Shown here one piece after another: positions 1-7,253 of a stretch of 23,780 nucleotides of DNA. The stretch covers positions 1-23,780 of the forward strand of contig CAZRZN010000040.1 in the NCBI GenBank assembly GCA_964604565.1, written 5' to 3'. This DNA comes from CAZRZN01 sp964604565 (lineage in GTDB: Bacteria; Pseudomonadota; Alphaproteobacteria; Rhodobacterales; Rhodobacteraceae). The notes below the pieces were generated by a model. That model was not told the origin of the DNA. It did not search any database and worked only from the letters and a program-made list of their open reading frames with translations. Within the stretch, counting starts at the first letter, position 1; each line of letters starts with the position of its first letter. The translations under genes and the position numbers were made by a program.

Positions 1-49
1 ACGAGATTCTCCGGAGTGACTGGAGTTCAGACGTGTGCTCTTCCGATCT
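1..49. other. Illumina adapter contamination
   Basis: This stretch is synthetic sequencing adapter, not genome. Bases 1-7 (ACGAGAT) match the end of the Illumina P7 primer. Bases 8-15 (TCTCCGGA) sit where the 8-base i7 index lies and are the reverse complement of TCCGGAGA, which I recall as TruSeq HT index D702. Bases 16-49 match the read-2 adapter, starting GTGACTGGAGTTC and ending CTCTTCCGATCT. The genomic insert begins at base 50. Open frames crossing this part, for example one encoding GVQTCALPIS, are artefacts. Confidence 0.98.
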
Positions 50-127
50 CGCCTGGAGCACGGCGCGGCCGGTGCGGCGCAGCGCAGTCAGCAGATCGGG
101 CAGGGCGTCTTCGATGGGTAGCGACAT
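50..127 (-). CDS. hrpB: ATP-dependent helicase HrpB, N-terminal fragment
   Basis: Reading the minus strand from the ATG at 127-125 gives 26 residues, MSLPIEDALPDLL then TALRRTGRAVLQA, before the frame runs into adapter at base 49. This resembles the start of HrpB, a DEAH-type helicase in which LPI...LP.LL..L...GRAVLQA comes just before the Walker A motif PPGAGKTT. The Walker motif itself is lost with the contig end, so the call rests on a short stretch. The gene is divergent from meaB with about 135 bp between them. I see no strong ribosome binding site before the ATG. The gene is 3'-truncated by the assembly; nothing here suggests it is broken in the genome. Confidence 0.7.
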
Positions 128-262
128 GCACTTGTTATGGCGTCTCAGACAGGCGGGGAGAAGGGGGGGCATCTCCCCCAACAAACTGCAAGATGATTTT
201 CCGGACCGTCTGCGCGGTCGTGAGAGGCTGGACTTTTGCGTGGTTGCACGGGAAGACAAGGC

Positions 263-1243
263 ATGGAGACAGACGATCTGAAAACCCGAATTCTGGCTGG
301 AGAGCGCCGCGCGCTTTCGCGGTCGATCACCCTGGTTGAAAGCGGGCGGGCGGATCATCGCGCGAAGGCGCTGACGCTGCTGGAATCATTGAAGGGCCAC
401 GGGCGAGAGGCTCTGCGCATCGGTCTGTCCGGAACCCCGGGCGTGGGGAAATCGACCTTTATCGAGGCGTTTGGCTGCATGTTGACCGCTCAGGGTCTGA
501 AGGTTGCCGTTCTGGCAGTAGACCCTTCCTCAGCACGATCGGGCGGATCGATCCTTGGCGACAAGACTCGAATGGAATTGCTGAGCCGCGATCCGATGGC
601 CTTCATCCGGCCCTCGCCGTCGCAAAGCCAGTTGGGTGGCGTGGCGCGCCGCACGCGCGAAGCCATAGATTTGTGCGAAGCGGCCGGGTTCGACGTGGTG
701 CTGATCGAAACCGTGGGCGTCGGACAATCCGAAACCATGGTTGCGGAGATGTCGGACCTGTTCCTGCTCTTGATGGCGCCGGGGGGCGGGGATGAATTGC
801 AGGGGGTCAAGCGTGGGATCATGGAAATCGCCGATATCCTGTTGATCAATAAGGCGGATGGCGATCTGAAGGCGACGGCGATGCGAACCTGCTCTGACTA
901 TGCCGGGGCGCTGCGGCTGTTACGCAAGCGCCCACAGGACCCCGAAGGCTTTCCCAAGGCGATGACGGTATCGGCACTGGAGAAAGACGGACTGGCCAAG
1001 GCATGGGGAGAGATGCAGGCCTTGACCGATTGGCGGCGTGATACGGGCCATTTCGCGGCCCGCCGTGCCGGGCAGGCCCGCTACTGGTTCGAGGCCGAAG
1101 TGCGCGAGCGTCTTCTGGCGAGATTGACGCGAGAGCCTGTGCGTGGTGCGATGCGGGCGTTGGCGCGACAGGTTGAAAACGGCGATATGACCGCTTCGGC
1201 AGCGGCAGAGGAACTGCTGTCGACGCATCTGATGATGGAATGA
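263..1243 (+). CDS. meaB: Methylmalonyl-CoA mutase-associated GTPase MeaB
   Basis: MeaB is a cytoplasmic P-loop GTPase (G3E/ArgK family) that protects adenosylcobalamin-dependent methylmalonyl-CoA mutase and helps load its cofactor. The 326-residue product has the Walker A motif GTPGVGKST near residues 57-65, the family stretch VDPSSARSGGSILGDKTRM near 85-105, ETVGVGQSE in the switch region, and the guanine-specificity motif NKAD. The length is typical. A start at 236 is possible in frame, but the ATG at 263 begins with METDD, fits the family start and has GGGAAG about 7 bases upstream. No mutase gene lies in the window, so the link to its partner is from family knowledge. A small GC-rich hairpin follows the stop. 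Confidence 0.93.
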   Translation: METDDLKTRILAGERRALSRSITLVESGRADHRAKALTLLESLKGHGREALRIGLSGTPGVGKSTFIEAFGCMLTAQGLKVAVLAVDPSSARSGGSILGDKTRMELLSRDPMAFIRPSPSQSQLGGVARRTREAIDLCEAAGFDVVLIETVGVGQSETMVAEMSDLFLLLMAPGGGDELQGVKRGIMEIADILLINKADGDLKATAMRTCSDYAGALRLLRKRPQDPEGFPKAMTVSALEKDGLAKAWGEMQALTDWRRDTGHFAARRAGQARYWFEAEVRERLLARLTREPVRGAMRALARQVENGDMTASAAAEELLSTHLMME

Positions 1244-1299
1244 GGGGATGAGGCTTGACGCGCCCGTGCTCCGAGGCTAATGCAACCCGACGAGATTTC

Positions 1300-1321
1300 G
1301 GGCGCCTCCGCGGCGCCCTTT
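1300..1321 (+). terminator. Hairpin between meaB and rpmB
   Basis: A perfect 7-bp stem, GGGCGCC (1300-1306) with GGCGCCC (1312-1318), and a 5-base loop is followed by only three T residues. It lies 57 bases after the meaB stop and could be a weak meaB terminator. It could also be a structure in the rpmB leader, since a TTGACG box lies upstream at 1255-1260. Confidence 0.4.
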
Positions 1322-1405
1322 GATATTCGCAGGGCGGTGAGGCGGCCTGCACGACTTTGACCGGCGGGGTCTGATGCCCGGCCAAGAGTGGATGAGGACG
1401 AACCG

Positions 1406-1693
1406 ATGTCGCGTGTCTGCGAACTGACTGGCAAGGGCCCGATGGTGGGCAACAATGTAAGCCACGCCAACAACAAGACGAAGCGGCGTTACCTGCCGAA
1501 CCTGAACGATGTGACGCTGCAGTCCGAAACCCTTGGACGGGGAATCAAGCTGCGCATTTCCGCATCGGCCCTGCGTTCGGTGGATCATCGTGGCGGGTTG
1601 GACAAGTTTCTTGCGAAAGCGAAAGACATCGAGCTTTCCGTTAGGGCGCTTAAGGTCAAGAAAGAAATCATGAAGTCTCAGGCCGAAGCCTGA
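1406..1693 (+). CDS. rpmB: 50S ribosomal protein L28
   Basis: L28 is a small basic protein of the large ribosomal subunit. The 95-residue product begins MSRVCELTGKGPMVGNNVSH, the standard L28 start, followed by the basic stretch NNKTKRRYLPNL and the usual C-terminal part with HRGGLDKFLAKAK. The length fits alphaproteobacterial L28. An in-frame upstream start at 1388 would add MDEDEP, which the family lacks; the ATG at 1406 has GAGGAC 7-12 bases before it and is preferred. The gene appears monocistronic: it has its own leader and a strong intrinsic terminator 24 bases after the stop. Confidence 0.97.
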   Translation: MSRVCELTGKGPMVGNNVSHANNKTKRRYLPNLNDVTLQSETLGRGIKLRISASALRSVDHRGGLDKFLAKAKDIELSVRALKVKKEIMKSQAEA

Positions 1694-1716
1694 AACCTTC
1701 ACGAGGGACAGTCGGG

Positions 1717-1754
1717 ACAGCCCTGCGCCTTACGGTGCGGGGCTGTTTCCTTTT
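1717..1754 (+). terminator. Intrinsic terminator of rpmB
   Basis: The arm ACAGCCCTGCGCC (1717-1729) pairs with GGTGCGGGGCTGT (1734-1746) over 13 positions, including two G-U pairs, around the tetraloop TTAC. It is followed by the T-rich stretch TTTCCTTTTG. This is a convincing Rho-independent terminator for rpmB. Confidence 0.85.
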
Positions 1755-1796
1755 GTCGCTTTGGAGTGATCGGGGCGCAGTCGTATATCGACGGTA

Positions 1797-2147
1797 ATGT
1801 CGCAACTCCTTCGTTCCTCCTTGGCTCTTCTGTTGGCGGTCATCCTGGCCGTGACCAGCGTTTCGGCCGCCTTTGCGCGCGGGCAGGCTGACCCGGCGGG
1901 AACAATGGTTCTTTGCCGCGGCCTTGTGACAGTCACCGTTGTCGTGGATGCCAACGGGCAGCCTATCGGCATACCGCATCTTTGTCCGGATGCCGCGGTG
2001 GGGTTCTTCGTCGATTCTGGTGAAAGCGCACCGGCTGAAAGCCGTGTGTTCGCTTGGCAGACGATCAACTGGGCCATGGCGACGATTCGCTTGCCATTGG
2101 CTCGGACCGATGTTCCCCGCGCGCGAGGGCCGCCATCCTTGCTTTGA
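1797..2147 (+). CDS. Small secreted protein next to copper chaperone (DUF2946-like?)
   Basis: The product has 116 residues. Residues 1 to about 28 form a signal peptide with the hydrophobic core LALLLAVILAVTSVSAAFA. The exported part has LCRG near the start, then VVVDANGQPIGIPHLCPD, a Cys...His-Leu-Cys arrangement reminiscent of DUF2946 proteins, which are often found with copper genes. The match is to a pattern I recall rather than to a scored domain. The start at 1797 lacks a clear ribosome binding site. The stop is 42 bases before the PCuAC gene on the same strand, so the two are probably co-transcribed. The two cysteines and the histidine could bind a metal; that is inference. Confidence 0.6.
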   Translation: MSQLLRSSLALLLAVILAVTSVSAAFARGQADPAGTMVLCRGLVTVTVVVDANGQPIGIPHLCPDAAVGFFVDSGESAPAESRVFAWQTINWAMATIRLPLARTDVPRARGPPSLL

Positions 2148-2189
2148 CAGTGCAAACTTTAAACTGACAAAGACTACAAGGACTTGGAT

Positions 2190-2657
2190 ATGCCTCTGAA
2201 AACCTTTCTGGCCGCCGCATGCGCGCTGGTCATCGCCGCGCCTGTCCATGCGGACATCGTGATACTGGACCCCTATGCCCGCAGCTCCGGCCCGATGGCC
2301 AAGGCCGGGGCGGCCTTCATGGTGATCGAAAACACCGGTGCCGAGGATGATCGATTGATTGCGGTTGCTTCGGACAAGGCCAAGCGGGTCGAATTGCACA
2401 CCCACAAGGAAATGGGTGACGGGATCATGAAGATGATGGAAGTCGAAGAGGGCTTTGCCGTGCCCGCGGGTGGGATGCATCATCTGGCCCGTGGTGGAGA
2501 CCACGTGATGTTCATGGGACTGACATCGCCCATGGTGCAGGACGAGACGTTTACCTTGACCCTGACCTTTGAACAGGCGGGGGAGATCGTGGTGTCCATC
2601 CCCGTCGATCTGGACCGAAAGCCCATGCACGGCATGGGTGCGGCGCCAAGCAATTGA
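2190..2657 (+). CDS. Periplasmic copper chaperone PCuAC
   Basis: PCuAC proteins bind Cu(I) in the periplasm and deliver it for assembly of the CuA site of cytochrome c oxidase. The 155-residue product has a signal peptide ending APVHA near residue 21 and a cupredoxin-like body. The family motif H-x10-M-x21-H-x-M is present as H72, M83, H105 and M107, within ELHTHKEMGDGIMKMM and GGDHVMFMGL. The C-terminus adds a further HGM. The ATG at 2190, with AAGGAC seven bases upstream, is preferred over an in-frame TTG at 2184. It follows a small secreted protein gene in the same direction and ends just before a hairpin and the convergent sirtuin gene. Confidence 0.92.
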   Translation: MPLKTFLAAACALVIAAPVHADIVILDPYARSSGPMAKAGAAFMVIENTGAEDDRLIAVASDKAKRVELHTHKEMGDGIMKMMEVEEGFAVPAGGMHHLARGGDHVMFMGLTSPMVQDETFTLTLTFEQAGEIVVSIPVDLDRKPMHGMGAAPSN

Positions 2658-2663
2658 ATTTTG

Positions 2664-2689
2664 ACAAGGCGGTGGAAACTCCGCCTTGT
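2664..2689. terminator. Hairpin between convergent genes
   Basis: A 9-bp perfect stem, ACAAGGCGG (2664-2672) with CCGCCTTGT (2681-2689), and an 8-base loop lie between the convergent stops of the copper chaperone and the sirtuin genes. Neither side has a long T tract. It is probably a bidirectional transcript end or 3' stabilising hairpin. Confidence 0.6.
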
Positions 2690-2722
2690 TCACCCTTGGA
2701 ATATCGGGGGCGGCATCCGGCC

Positions 2723-3439
2723 CTACAGGCCGTCTTGCAACGGCGACGCGCCATTGAGCAACTCATCGACCCAACGCGGTGTCACGTCCGTGGCGGCGCC
2801 GAAGTAATGCTTGTCGAAGGCAGGAGAAATCTCGGTCCGTTCCAGATTCAGTTCCACCGTGGTTGCCCCGGCTGTCGCCGCCTCCATGACAAACCCTGCC
2901 GCCGGATAGACCTGCCCGGATGTGCCAATCGCGGCAAAGAGCTGACAGGCCTGCAGGTGGTCCGCAATCTCATCCATGAAATGGGGCATTTCACCGAACC
3001 ACACGACATCGGGGCGCGTGGCGGTCGCGTGACAGGCAGGGCAGGGGTCATTGGGGGACATCTCTATCGGCGCATCCCACCGGTGGTTACAAGCCGCGCA
3101 AAGCGCGCCTGCAAGCGCGCCATGCATGGTATGCGCCCGTGCCCCCGACCTTTCATGCAATCCGTCGACATTCTGGGTGACGATCACGACTTCGCCCGGA
3201 CATTCCTTCTGCAGGCGGGCAAGCGCGTCATGCGCGGCGTTCGGCCTGGCCCCGGCGGCCTGGCGGCGCCGGGCGTTGTAAAACGCATGAACCAGCACGG
3301 GATCGCGGGCAAAGCCTTCGGGTGTCGCGACATCCTCCACCCGGTGCTTTGACCACAGGCCGTTTTCATCGCGAAAGGTGCCCAGCCCACTCTCGACCGA
3401 CAGCCCCGCGCCGGTGAGGATGACGATCTTTGCGGTCAT
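2723..3439 (-). CDS. cobB: NAD-dependent protein deacylase (sirtuin) CobB
   Basis: Sirtuins remove acyl groups from lysines using NAD and release nicotinamide and O-acyl-ADP-ribose. The 238-residue product shows GAGLS (residues 10-14), TFRDENGLW, TQNVDGLH (88-95), the catalytic histidine in HTMHGAL (H106), and four zinc cysteines at 114, 117, 133 and 136 (CAAC and CPAC). Tyr54 and Arg57 in FYNARRR match the YxxR pair of class III sirtuins that also remove succinyl and malonyl groups. The start at 3439 has AGGAGAACGAC directly upstream; longer in-frame starts do not fit the family. The gene is divergent from a tyrosine phosphatase gene with 44 bp between their starts. Confidence 0.93.
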   Translation of the reverse strand: MTAKIVILTGAGLSVESGLGTFRDENGLWSKHRVEDVATPEGFARDPVLVHAFYNARRRQAAGARPNAAHDALARLQKECPGEVVIVTQNVDGLHERSGARAHTMHGALAGALCAACNHRWDAPIEMSPNDPCPACHATATRPDVVWFGEMPHFMDEIADHLQACQLFAAIGTSGQVYPAAGFVMEAATAGATTVELNLERTEISPAFDKHYFGAATDVTPRWVDELLNGASPLQDGL

Positions 3440-3483
3440 GTCGTTCTCCTTGTCCCCGACGTTCCAAGGGGTATTGTGCCACC

Positions 3484-3957
3484 ATGATGCAGCATATCCT
3501 CTTTGTCTGTCTCGGCAACATCTGCCGATCCCCAACGGCGGAGGCGGTGGTCCGGTCAAAGGCCGCCGCACGCGGAATGGCCCTGACTATGGACAGTGCC
3601 GGGACTGGGCGCTGGCATGTGGGTGATCCGCCCCACAGTGAGATGCAAGCAGCGGCCCTCGCGCGCGGTTACGACCTGTCCAGCCTCAGAGCGCGACAGG
3701 TGGTTGCGGCGGACCTTCGCCGCTTTGATATGATTCTGGGCATGGACGGACAAAATCTTGCGGATCTACGCAGGCTCTTCGGGACCGAAGCGGCGGAAAA
3801 ACTCCGGCTATTTACCGACTTTGCGCCCGAGGGAACAGCCGACCATGTGCCCGACCCCTACTACACCGGTGATTTTTCCGGCACGCTGGATTTGGTTGAG
3901 CAATGCGCCGAAGGGGTGTTGGATCACCTGCAGGGTGCCGGCGCCGCTGGCAGGTAG
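3484..3957 (+). CDS. Low-molecular-weight protein tyrosine phosphatase
   Basis: The 157-residue product is a cytoplasmic cysteine phosphatase. The N-terminal P-loop CLGNICRSP holds the nucleophile Cys9 and phosphate-binding Arg15, and the general acid is Asp124 in VPDPYY. The length is normal for the family. Such enzymes act on phosphotyrosine proteins or, in the arsenate reductase branch, on arsenate; the DPYY motif favours the phosphatase. Two adjacent ATGs at 3484 and 3487 are possible starts, with only a weak AAGGGG upstream. It shares its short upstream region with the divergent cobB. Confidence 0.92.
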   Translation: MMQHILFVCLGNICRSPTAEAVVRSKAAARGMALTMDSAGTGRWHVGDPPHSEMQAAALARGYDLSSLRARQVVAADLRRFDMILGMDGQNLADLRRLFGTEAAEKLRLFTDFAPEGTADHVPDPYYTGDFSGTLDLVEQCAEGVLDHLQGAGAAGR

Positions 3958-4184
3958 ATCATACCGTATACGCCCGGAATCTGACCCAAAGGAACCGAGG
4001 TAGCGACCAGCGCAAAATGCGTGACGGGCCCTTGTTCCCCTCAGCCGAGTGGTCCGAAAGTTACCCTACCGTATCCGTGTTCAGATTCGCTCATTCCATC
4101 GGACTTCTATCGAGGCCGAGGGGAAACTCGATGCGGGGTCAAGGGGCACAGCTGTCCGTCATTGCACCGACGCCCTAGCGCGGG
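3958..4184. other. Intergenic region without recognisable gene
   Basis: These 227 bases lie between the convergent stops of the phosphatase gene and the AAA ATPase gene. I see no convincing ORF and no strong terminator. A modest inverted repeat, ATCGAG...CTCGAT, lies around 4109-4132. A short stretch near 4045 looks like a tRNA D-arm but is not supported as a tRNA. Confidence 0.5.
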
Positions 4185-5498
4185 TCATTTCACGATGACC
4201 TCGCTTTTGACGAACATGTTGTTCCACGCACGGTCGATCAGATCCGGGGTCATGCGATAGGGGATACCCTCGAAATCGCAGACCGCGATCATCTGGTCGA
4301 TCAGAAAGATTGGCTGATAGTTGGCGTAGACGTTGTTGATCGTCGGATATTTGTGCTTGAGCAGATGAACGAGGCTTGCCTCATCCAGTTGCATCTTTTT
4401 CTTGCGCGCGACCATGCTGAAGATCTTGAGGAAATCCTGCTGGTTCGGACCGTCGATCTTGATCTTGAAGAAGATCCGGCGCAATGCGGCCTGGTCAAAG
4501 ATCTCGTTGGGGTGAAAGTTCGTGGAGAAGATCACCAGCGTGTCAAAGGGGACCTCGAATTTCTCGCCCGATTGCAAAGACAGGATGTCCTTGTTTTCCT
4601 CCAGCGGAACGATCCAGCGGTTGACCAGCTTTTGCGGCGGTTCGGCCTGTCGGCCAAGATCGTCGACGATGAAGATGCCGCCGGTCGATTTCAGCTGCAA
4701 AGGCGCCTGGTAGGTTCGGGCCGTCGGATTGTAGACAAGATCCAGCATGTCGATCGACAGCTCACCCCCGGTGATCACCGTGGGACGCTTGCACAGGACA
4801 TAACGCCGATCGAACCGGTTGCTGCGGCGCAGGGCGTTGGCGTCGTCCACATCGTCTTCGGCCGAAGTATGCACGATAGGGTCGTAGACCGTGATCACCT
4901 GGCCTGAATATTCTATTGCCCGGGGGACAAAGATCCTGTCGCCCATCGCATCGCGAATCCCGTTCGAGATGGAGGATTTACCGTTTCCCGGCGGGCCATA
5001 CATCAGGATGGAGCGCCCTGCCGAGACAGCGGGTCCCAGATTCGCGATCAGATCCTCGGGCAGCACGAGATGCCCCATCGCGCCGGTCAGTTGGTCGCGG
5101 GTGATCTGGATATTGCGAATCGACTGACGCTCGACCTGCTCCGCGTAAACGCTCAGCGGGACTGGCATGGCGCCGAAATATTCCGATTGGGCGAGCGCAT
5201 CCAGTGCGCGTGCCTTGCCCCCATCGGTCAGTTGATAGGGCATTTCGGAAGCGACGACACCGCCTGCGCCCAATGTGCCCATCGCCTCCAGAAGGCCCTG
5301 GCTGCGGCACATATCCACAAGCTCTTGGGTGACCGGAACCGGCAGACAGACGGTATGTGCAAGGTCGGTGACACGGTTGGTATTCTTGCGAAACATCGTC
5401 TTGAGGATGATGTCGCGCATCATCACAACCGGCAGGTTCATATCCTCAAGACGCCGAGGCGGTGGCGGGGCCAGAACGGCACCGGTCTGCATGTTCAT
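4185..5498 (-). CDS. AAA-type ATPase at the end of the tad pilus locus
   Basis: The 437-residue product has an N-terminal part of about 150 residues with a winged-helix feel (LVDMCRSQGLLE, then MPYQLTDGGKARA), followed by an AAA ATPase domain. That domain has Walker A GPPGNGKSS at 168-176, Walker B GGIFIVDDLGRQ, a sensor-1-like LVIFSTNF and an arginine-finger-like ALRRIFFKI. There is no signal peptide, so it should be cytoplasmic. The ATG at 5498 is preferred; the longer frame needs a TTG at 5552. No strong ribosome binding site precedes either start. It lies in the same direction as the pilus genes, 315 bases after cpaA. A role in pilus assembly or regulation is inferred from position only. 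Confidence 0.8.
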   Translation of the reverse strand: MNMQTGAVLAPPPPRRLEDMNLPVVMMRDIILKTMFRKNTNRVTDLAHTVCLPVPVTQELVDMCRSQGLLEAMGTLGAGGVVASEMPYQLTDGGKARALDALAQSEYFGAMPVPLSVYAEQVERQSIRNIQITRDQLTGAMGHLVLPEDLIANLGPAVSAGRSILMYGPPGNGKSSISNGIRDAMGDRIFVPRAIEYSGQVITVYDPIVHTSAEDDVDDANALRRSNRFDRRYVLCKRPTVITGGELSIDMLDLVYNPTARTYQAPLQLKSTGGIFIVDDLGRQAEPPQKLVNRWIVPLEENKDILSLQSGEKFEVPFDTLVIFSTNFHPNEIFDQAALRRIFFKIKIDGPNQQDFLKIFSMVARKKKMQLDEASLVHLLKHKYPTINNVYANYQPIFLIDQMIAVCDFEGIPYRMTPDLIDRAWNNMFVKSEVIVK

Positions 5499-5813
5499 GG
5501 TCACAAACTGCTCTTGTTGTTTCGCGAGAAGGATGCGCGCCAGTTGTGGCAAGATTTTGGCTGTGCCGCGAAAGATGCGAGGCGCGCGGCAAGGGCGGCA
5601 GTTTCGGACTTTTGCCCTGAGCGGCCCTGTGCTCTTTGGCTTGGCCTTGATGGTCAGGCTGGCGCTAGAGCGTGCACCATATGACTGCGGCGGCTGGCCT
5701 TTGACCTGGAACAGCGTGACGTGCCGAGATCGAGGGCAGGTGGCGCCTGAAAGGACCTTCGAAATCCGGTGCCGGGGAAAGACGTTCCAGCCCCTGCCTC
5801 GCCGGGCAGGGCG
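5499..5813. other. Intergenic gap between cpaA and the AAA ATPase gene
   Basis: The 315 bases hold no supported gene; open frames across it have no start signal or family resemblance. A 7-bp inverted repeat, CCCTGCC...GGCAGGG, lies at about 5793-5812, right after the cpaA stop on the minus strand, but it lacks a T tract. The gap could hold a promoter for the ATPase gene, though I could not pick out clear boxes. Confidence 0.5.
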
Positions 5814-6308
5814 TCAACGCCCATACCATAGCCCGACCATGAGATAGATTGCCAGTGTTCCCCCGAGCGCCAGCCCCATGGGAAAGCGCGCGCCGCTGTC
5901 CCAGCTGTGCCAATCCGGGGCGAGTTCGCGTAAAGGCGAATGTTTCGCAAGCCGGTGGGCCACGAATGCCGCGAGGAGATTGGCCGCGAAAAGCGCCATT
6001 AGAAAGCGCATGTCACCCAAGTGGATGAAGGGGGCCGCAGCGGCAGCAAATTTGGCGTCTCCCGCCCCCATGGCGCCACCGGCGTTCAGCGCGATCCCCG
6101 CAACGAGAACAACCGCAAGATGCAGGTAGCGCCAGAAATAGGCCTCTAGCGGCAGCGCGATCACGCCGATGAAAAGATACACGAAAAACAACGCCACGAC
6201 CGCATGGTTCGGGATGCGCATCCCCTTCATGTCCGTGTAGCAGATGTAGACGCAGATCGGCAGGACAAATGGTAAGAACCAAAGGACCGCGCTGGCGCTC
6301 AGCGACAT
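5814..6308 (-). CDS. cpaA: Prepilin peptidase CpaA/TadV
   Basis: CpaA is an inner-membrane aspartic peptidase (A24 family) that cleaves the leader from Flp prepilins. The 164-residue product is almost wholly hydrophobic, with about five membrane segments. The two catalytic aspartates are visible: Asp26 in YTDMKGMRIPN and Asp84 in GAGDAKF. It is the short form without the N-methylating domain, as usual in tad systems. The start at 6308 has GAGGAGGCTGCC directly upstream; the frame is open further back, but that part is shadow of the upstream gene. It begins 10 bases after the TPR lipoprotein gene, so it is co-transcribed with it. Its substrates are presumably the three flp products in this window. 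Confidence 0.93.
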   Translation of the reverse strand: MSLSASAVLWFLPFVLPICVYICYTDMKGMRIPNHAVVALFFVYLFIGVIALPLEAYFWRYLHLAVVLVAGIALNAGGAMGAGDAKFAAAAAPFIHLGDMRFLMALFAANLLAAFVAHRLAKHSPLRELAPDWHSWDSGARFPMGLALGGTLAIYLMVGLWYGR

Positions 6309-6318
6309 GGCAGCCTCC

Positions 6319-7170
6319 TCAGACGTCTTCCAGTGCCGAAAGCGCGCGGGCCGCGGCCTCGAAATATTGCGGATGCGTTTCGAGTGACTCACGCAAGAGG
6401 GCCTTGCCCGTCTCGACGTCGTTGCGCTTGATCGCGGCAAGTCCCATGGAATGCAACAATTCCGCGCGCTCCACCTGCGTCATCGGGATGACCGGCAGGG
6501 TGTAGTTGCCCTGCGCGCCCCGTGCCAGAACCAGATTGTTCTTGGCCGTATACAAGGTCTGATCCTGCCGGATCGCGTCAACGAAAAGACGTTCCGCTTC
6601 GGCGTGATCGCCGCGCGTCAGTTTGGAATAGCCCCAATTGTTCAGCACAGATGCGGGCGTGGTCGTTAGGCCCACGGCAATTTCATAGAAACTGTCGGCC
6701 TTTTTCCAATCCTTGTTGCCATCCGCAATCATGGCCTCCAGCCGGTAGCGCTGGTAGGTTTCATAGGTGGGCGGAATAGCGTTGAGGGTCGTTTCGGCGC
6801 GGTCCCATTCGTTGGCGCGAATGAGGGTATCTGCCAGATTGACCCTGTCGGAGTTGTCGCTCTCCTCATGCTCCACCACCTTGGCCCAGGCAACCTTGGC
6901 CTCGGGGATGCGCTTTGCGCGCACCAAAGACAGCGCCAGCCCACGACGAAGGTCGATCCTGTCGGGATTTTCGGCCGCGCTGCGCTGGAAGTAGGAAACC
7001 GCCTCATTCGGGTCGCCCACGGTCAGCATGACCTCATTCAGGTTGCTTTCATCCACGACGTTGACGCCCTGAAACTTTCGGTCCATTTCGGCCGTATCGA
7101 TCTTTTTCTCACAGGCGGAGAAGGCGACCACGCTGGCCGCGCAAATAGAAACGAGAATGGGGTGGCGCAT
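6319..7170 (-). CDS. TPR lipoprotein, TadD-like (second copy)
   Basis: The 283-residue product has a lipoprotein signal peptide with lipobox AFSAC (Cys20) and then tetratricopeptide repeats over about residues 50-280, for example DPNEAVSYFQRSAAENPDRIDLR and ASVLNNWGYSKLTRGDHAEAERLF. TadD-type lipoproteins act at the outer membrane and help the Tad secretin assemble or reach the membrane. The start at 7170 has AGGAA just upstream; an in-frame start at 7227 would place a hydrophilic stretch before the signal peptide. It lies between another TPR lipoprotein gene and cpaA in the same direction. Having two tandem TPR lipoproteins suggests either an old duplication or separate roles. Confidence 0.88.
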   Translation of the reverse strand: MRHPILVSICAASVVAFSACEKKIDTAEMDRKFQGVNVVDESNLNEVMLTVGDPNEAVSYFQRSAAENPDRIDLRRGLALSLVRAKRIPEAKVAWAKVVEHEESDNSDRVNLADTLIRANEWDRAETTLNAIPPTYETYQRYRLEAMIADGNKDWKKADSFYEIAVGLTTTPASVLNNWGYSKLTRGDHAEAERLFVDAIRQDQTLYTAKNNLVLARGAQGNYTLPVIPMTQVERAELLHSMGLAAIKRNDVETGKALLRESLETHPQYFEAAARALSALEDV

Positions 7171-7253
7171 TGTTCCTGCGTCCTTGTGCTGCTCTGCCTC
7201 GGGTCCACCTGAAGGTGGTTGTTTCATGCCCCTGTTGTCGGGGCTTTTGGTCT

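Noticed and set aside
16..339. Open frames running out of the contig start, with translations such as GVQTCALPIS or MCSSDL
   Set aside because: They are translations of the Illumina adapter joined to genomic sequence; both strings are familiar adapter artefacts.
4041..4110. tRNA-like fragment (GCCGAGTGGTCCGAAAG, later GTTCAGATTC)
   Set aside because: It resembles a D-arm and T-arm of a Ser or Leu tRNA, but no acceptor stem pairs, the spacing is too short and there is no anticodon arm. Probably chance, at most a relic.
7228..7248. Hairpin GCCCC-N7-GGGGC followed by TTTT on the plus strand
   Set aside because: It looks like a weak plus-strand terminator, but no plus-strand gene lies upstream and the stem is only 5 bp.
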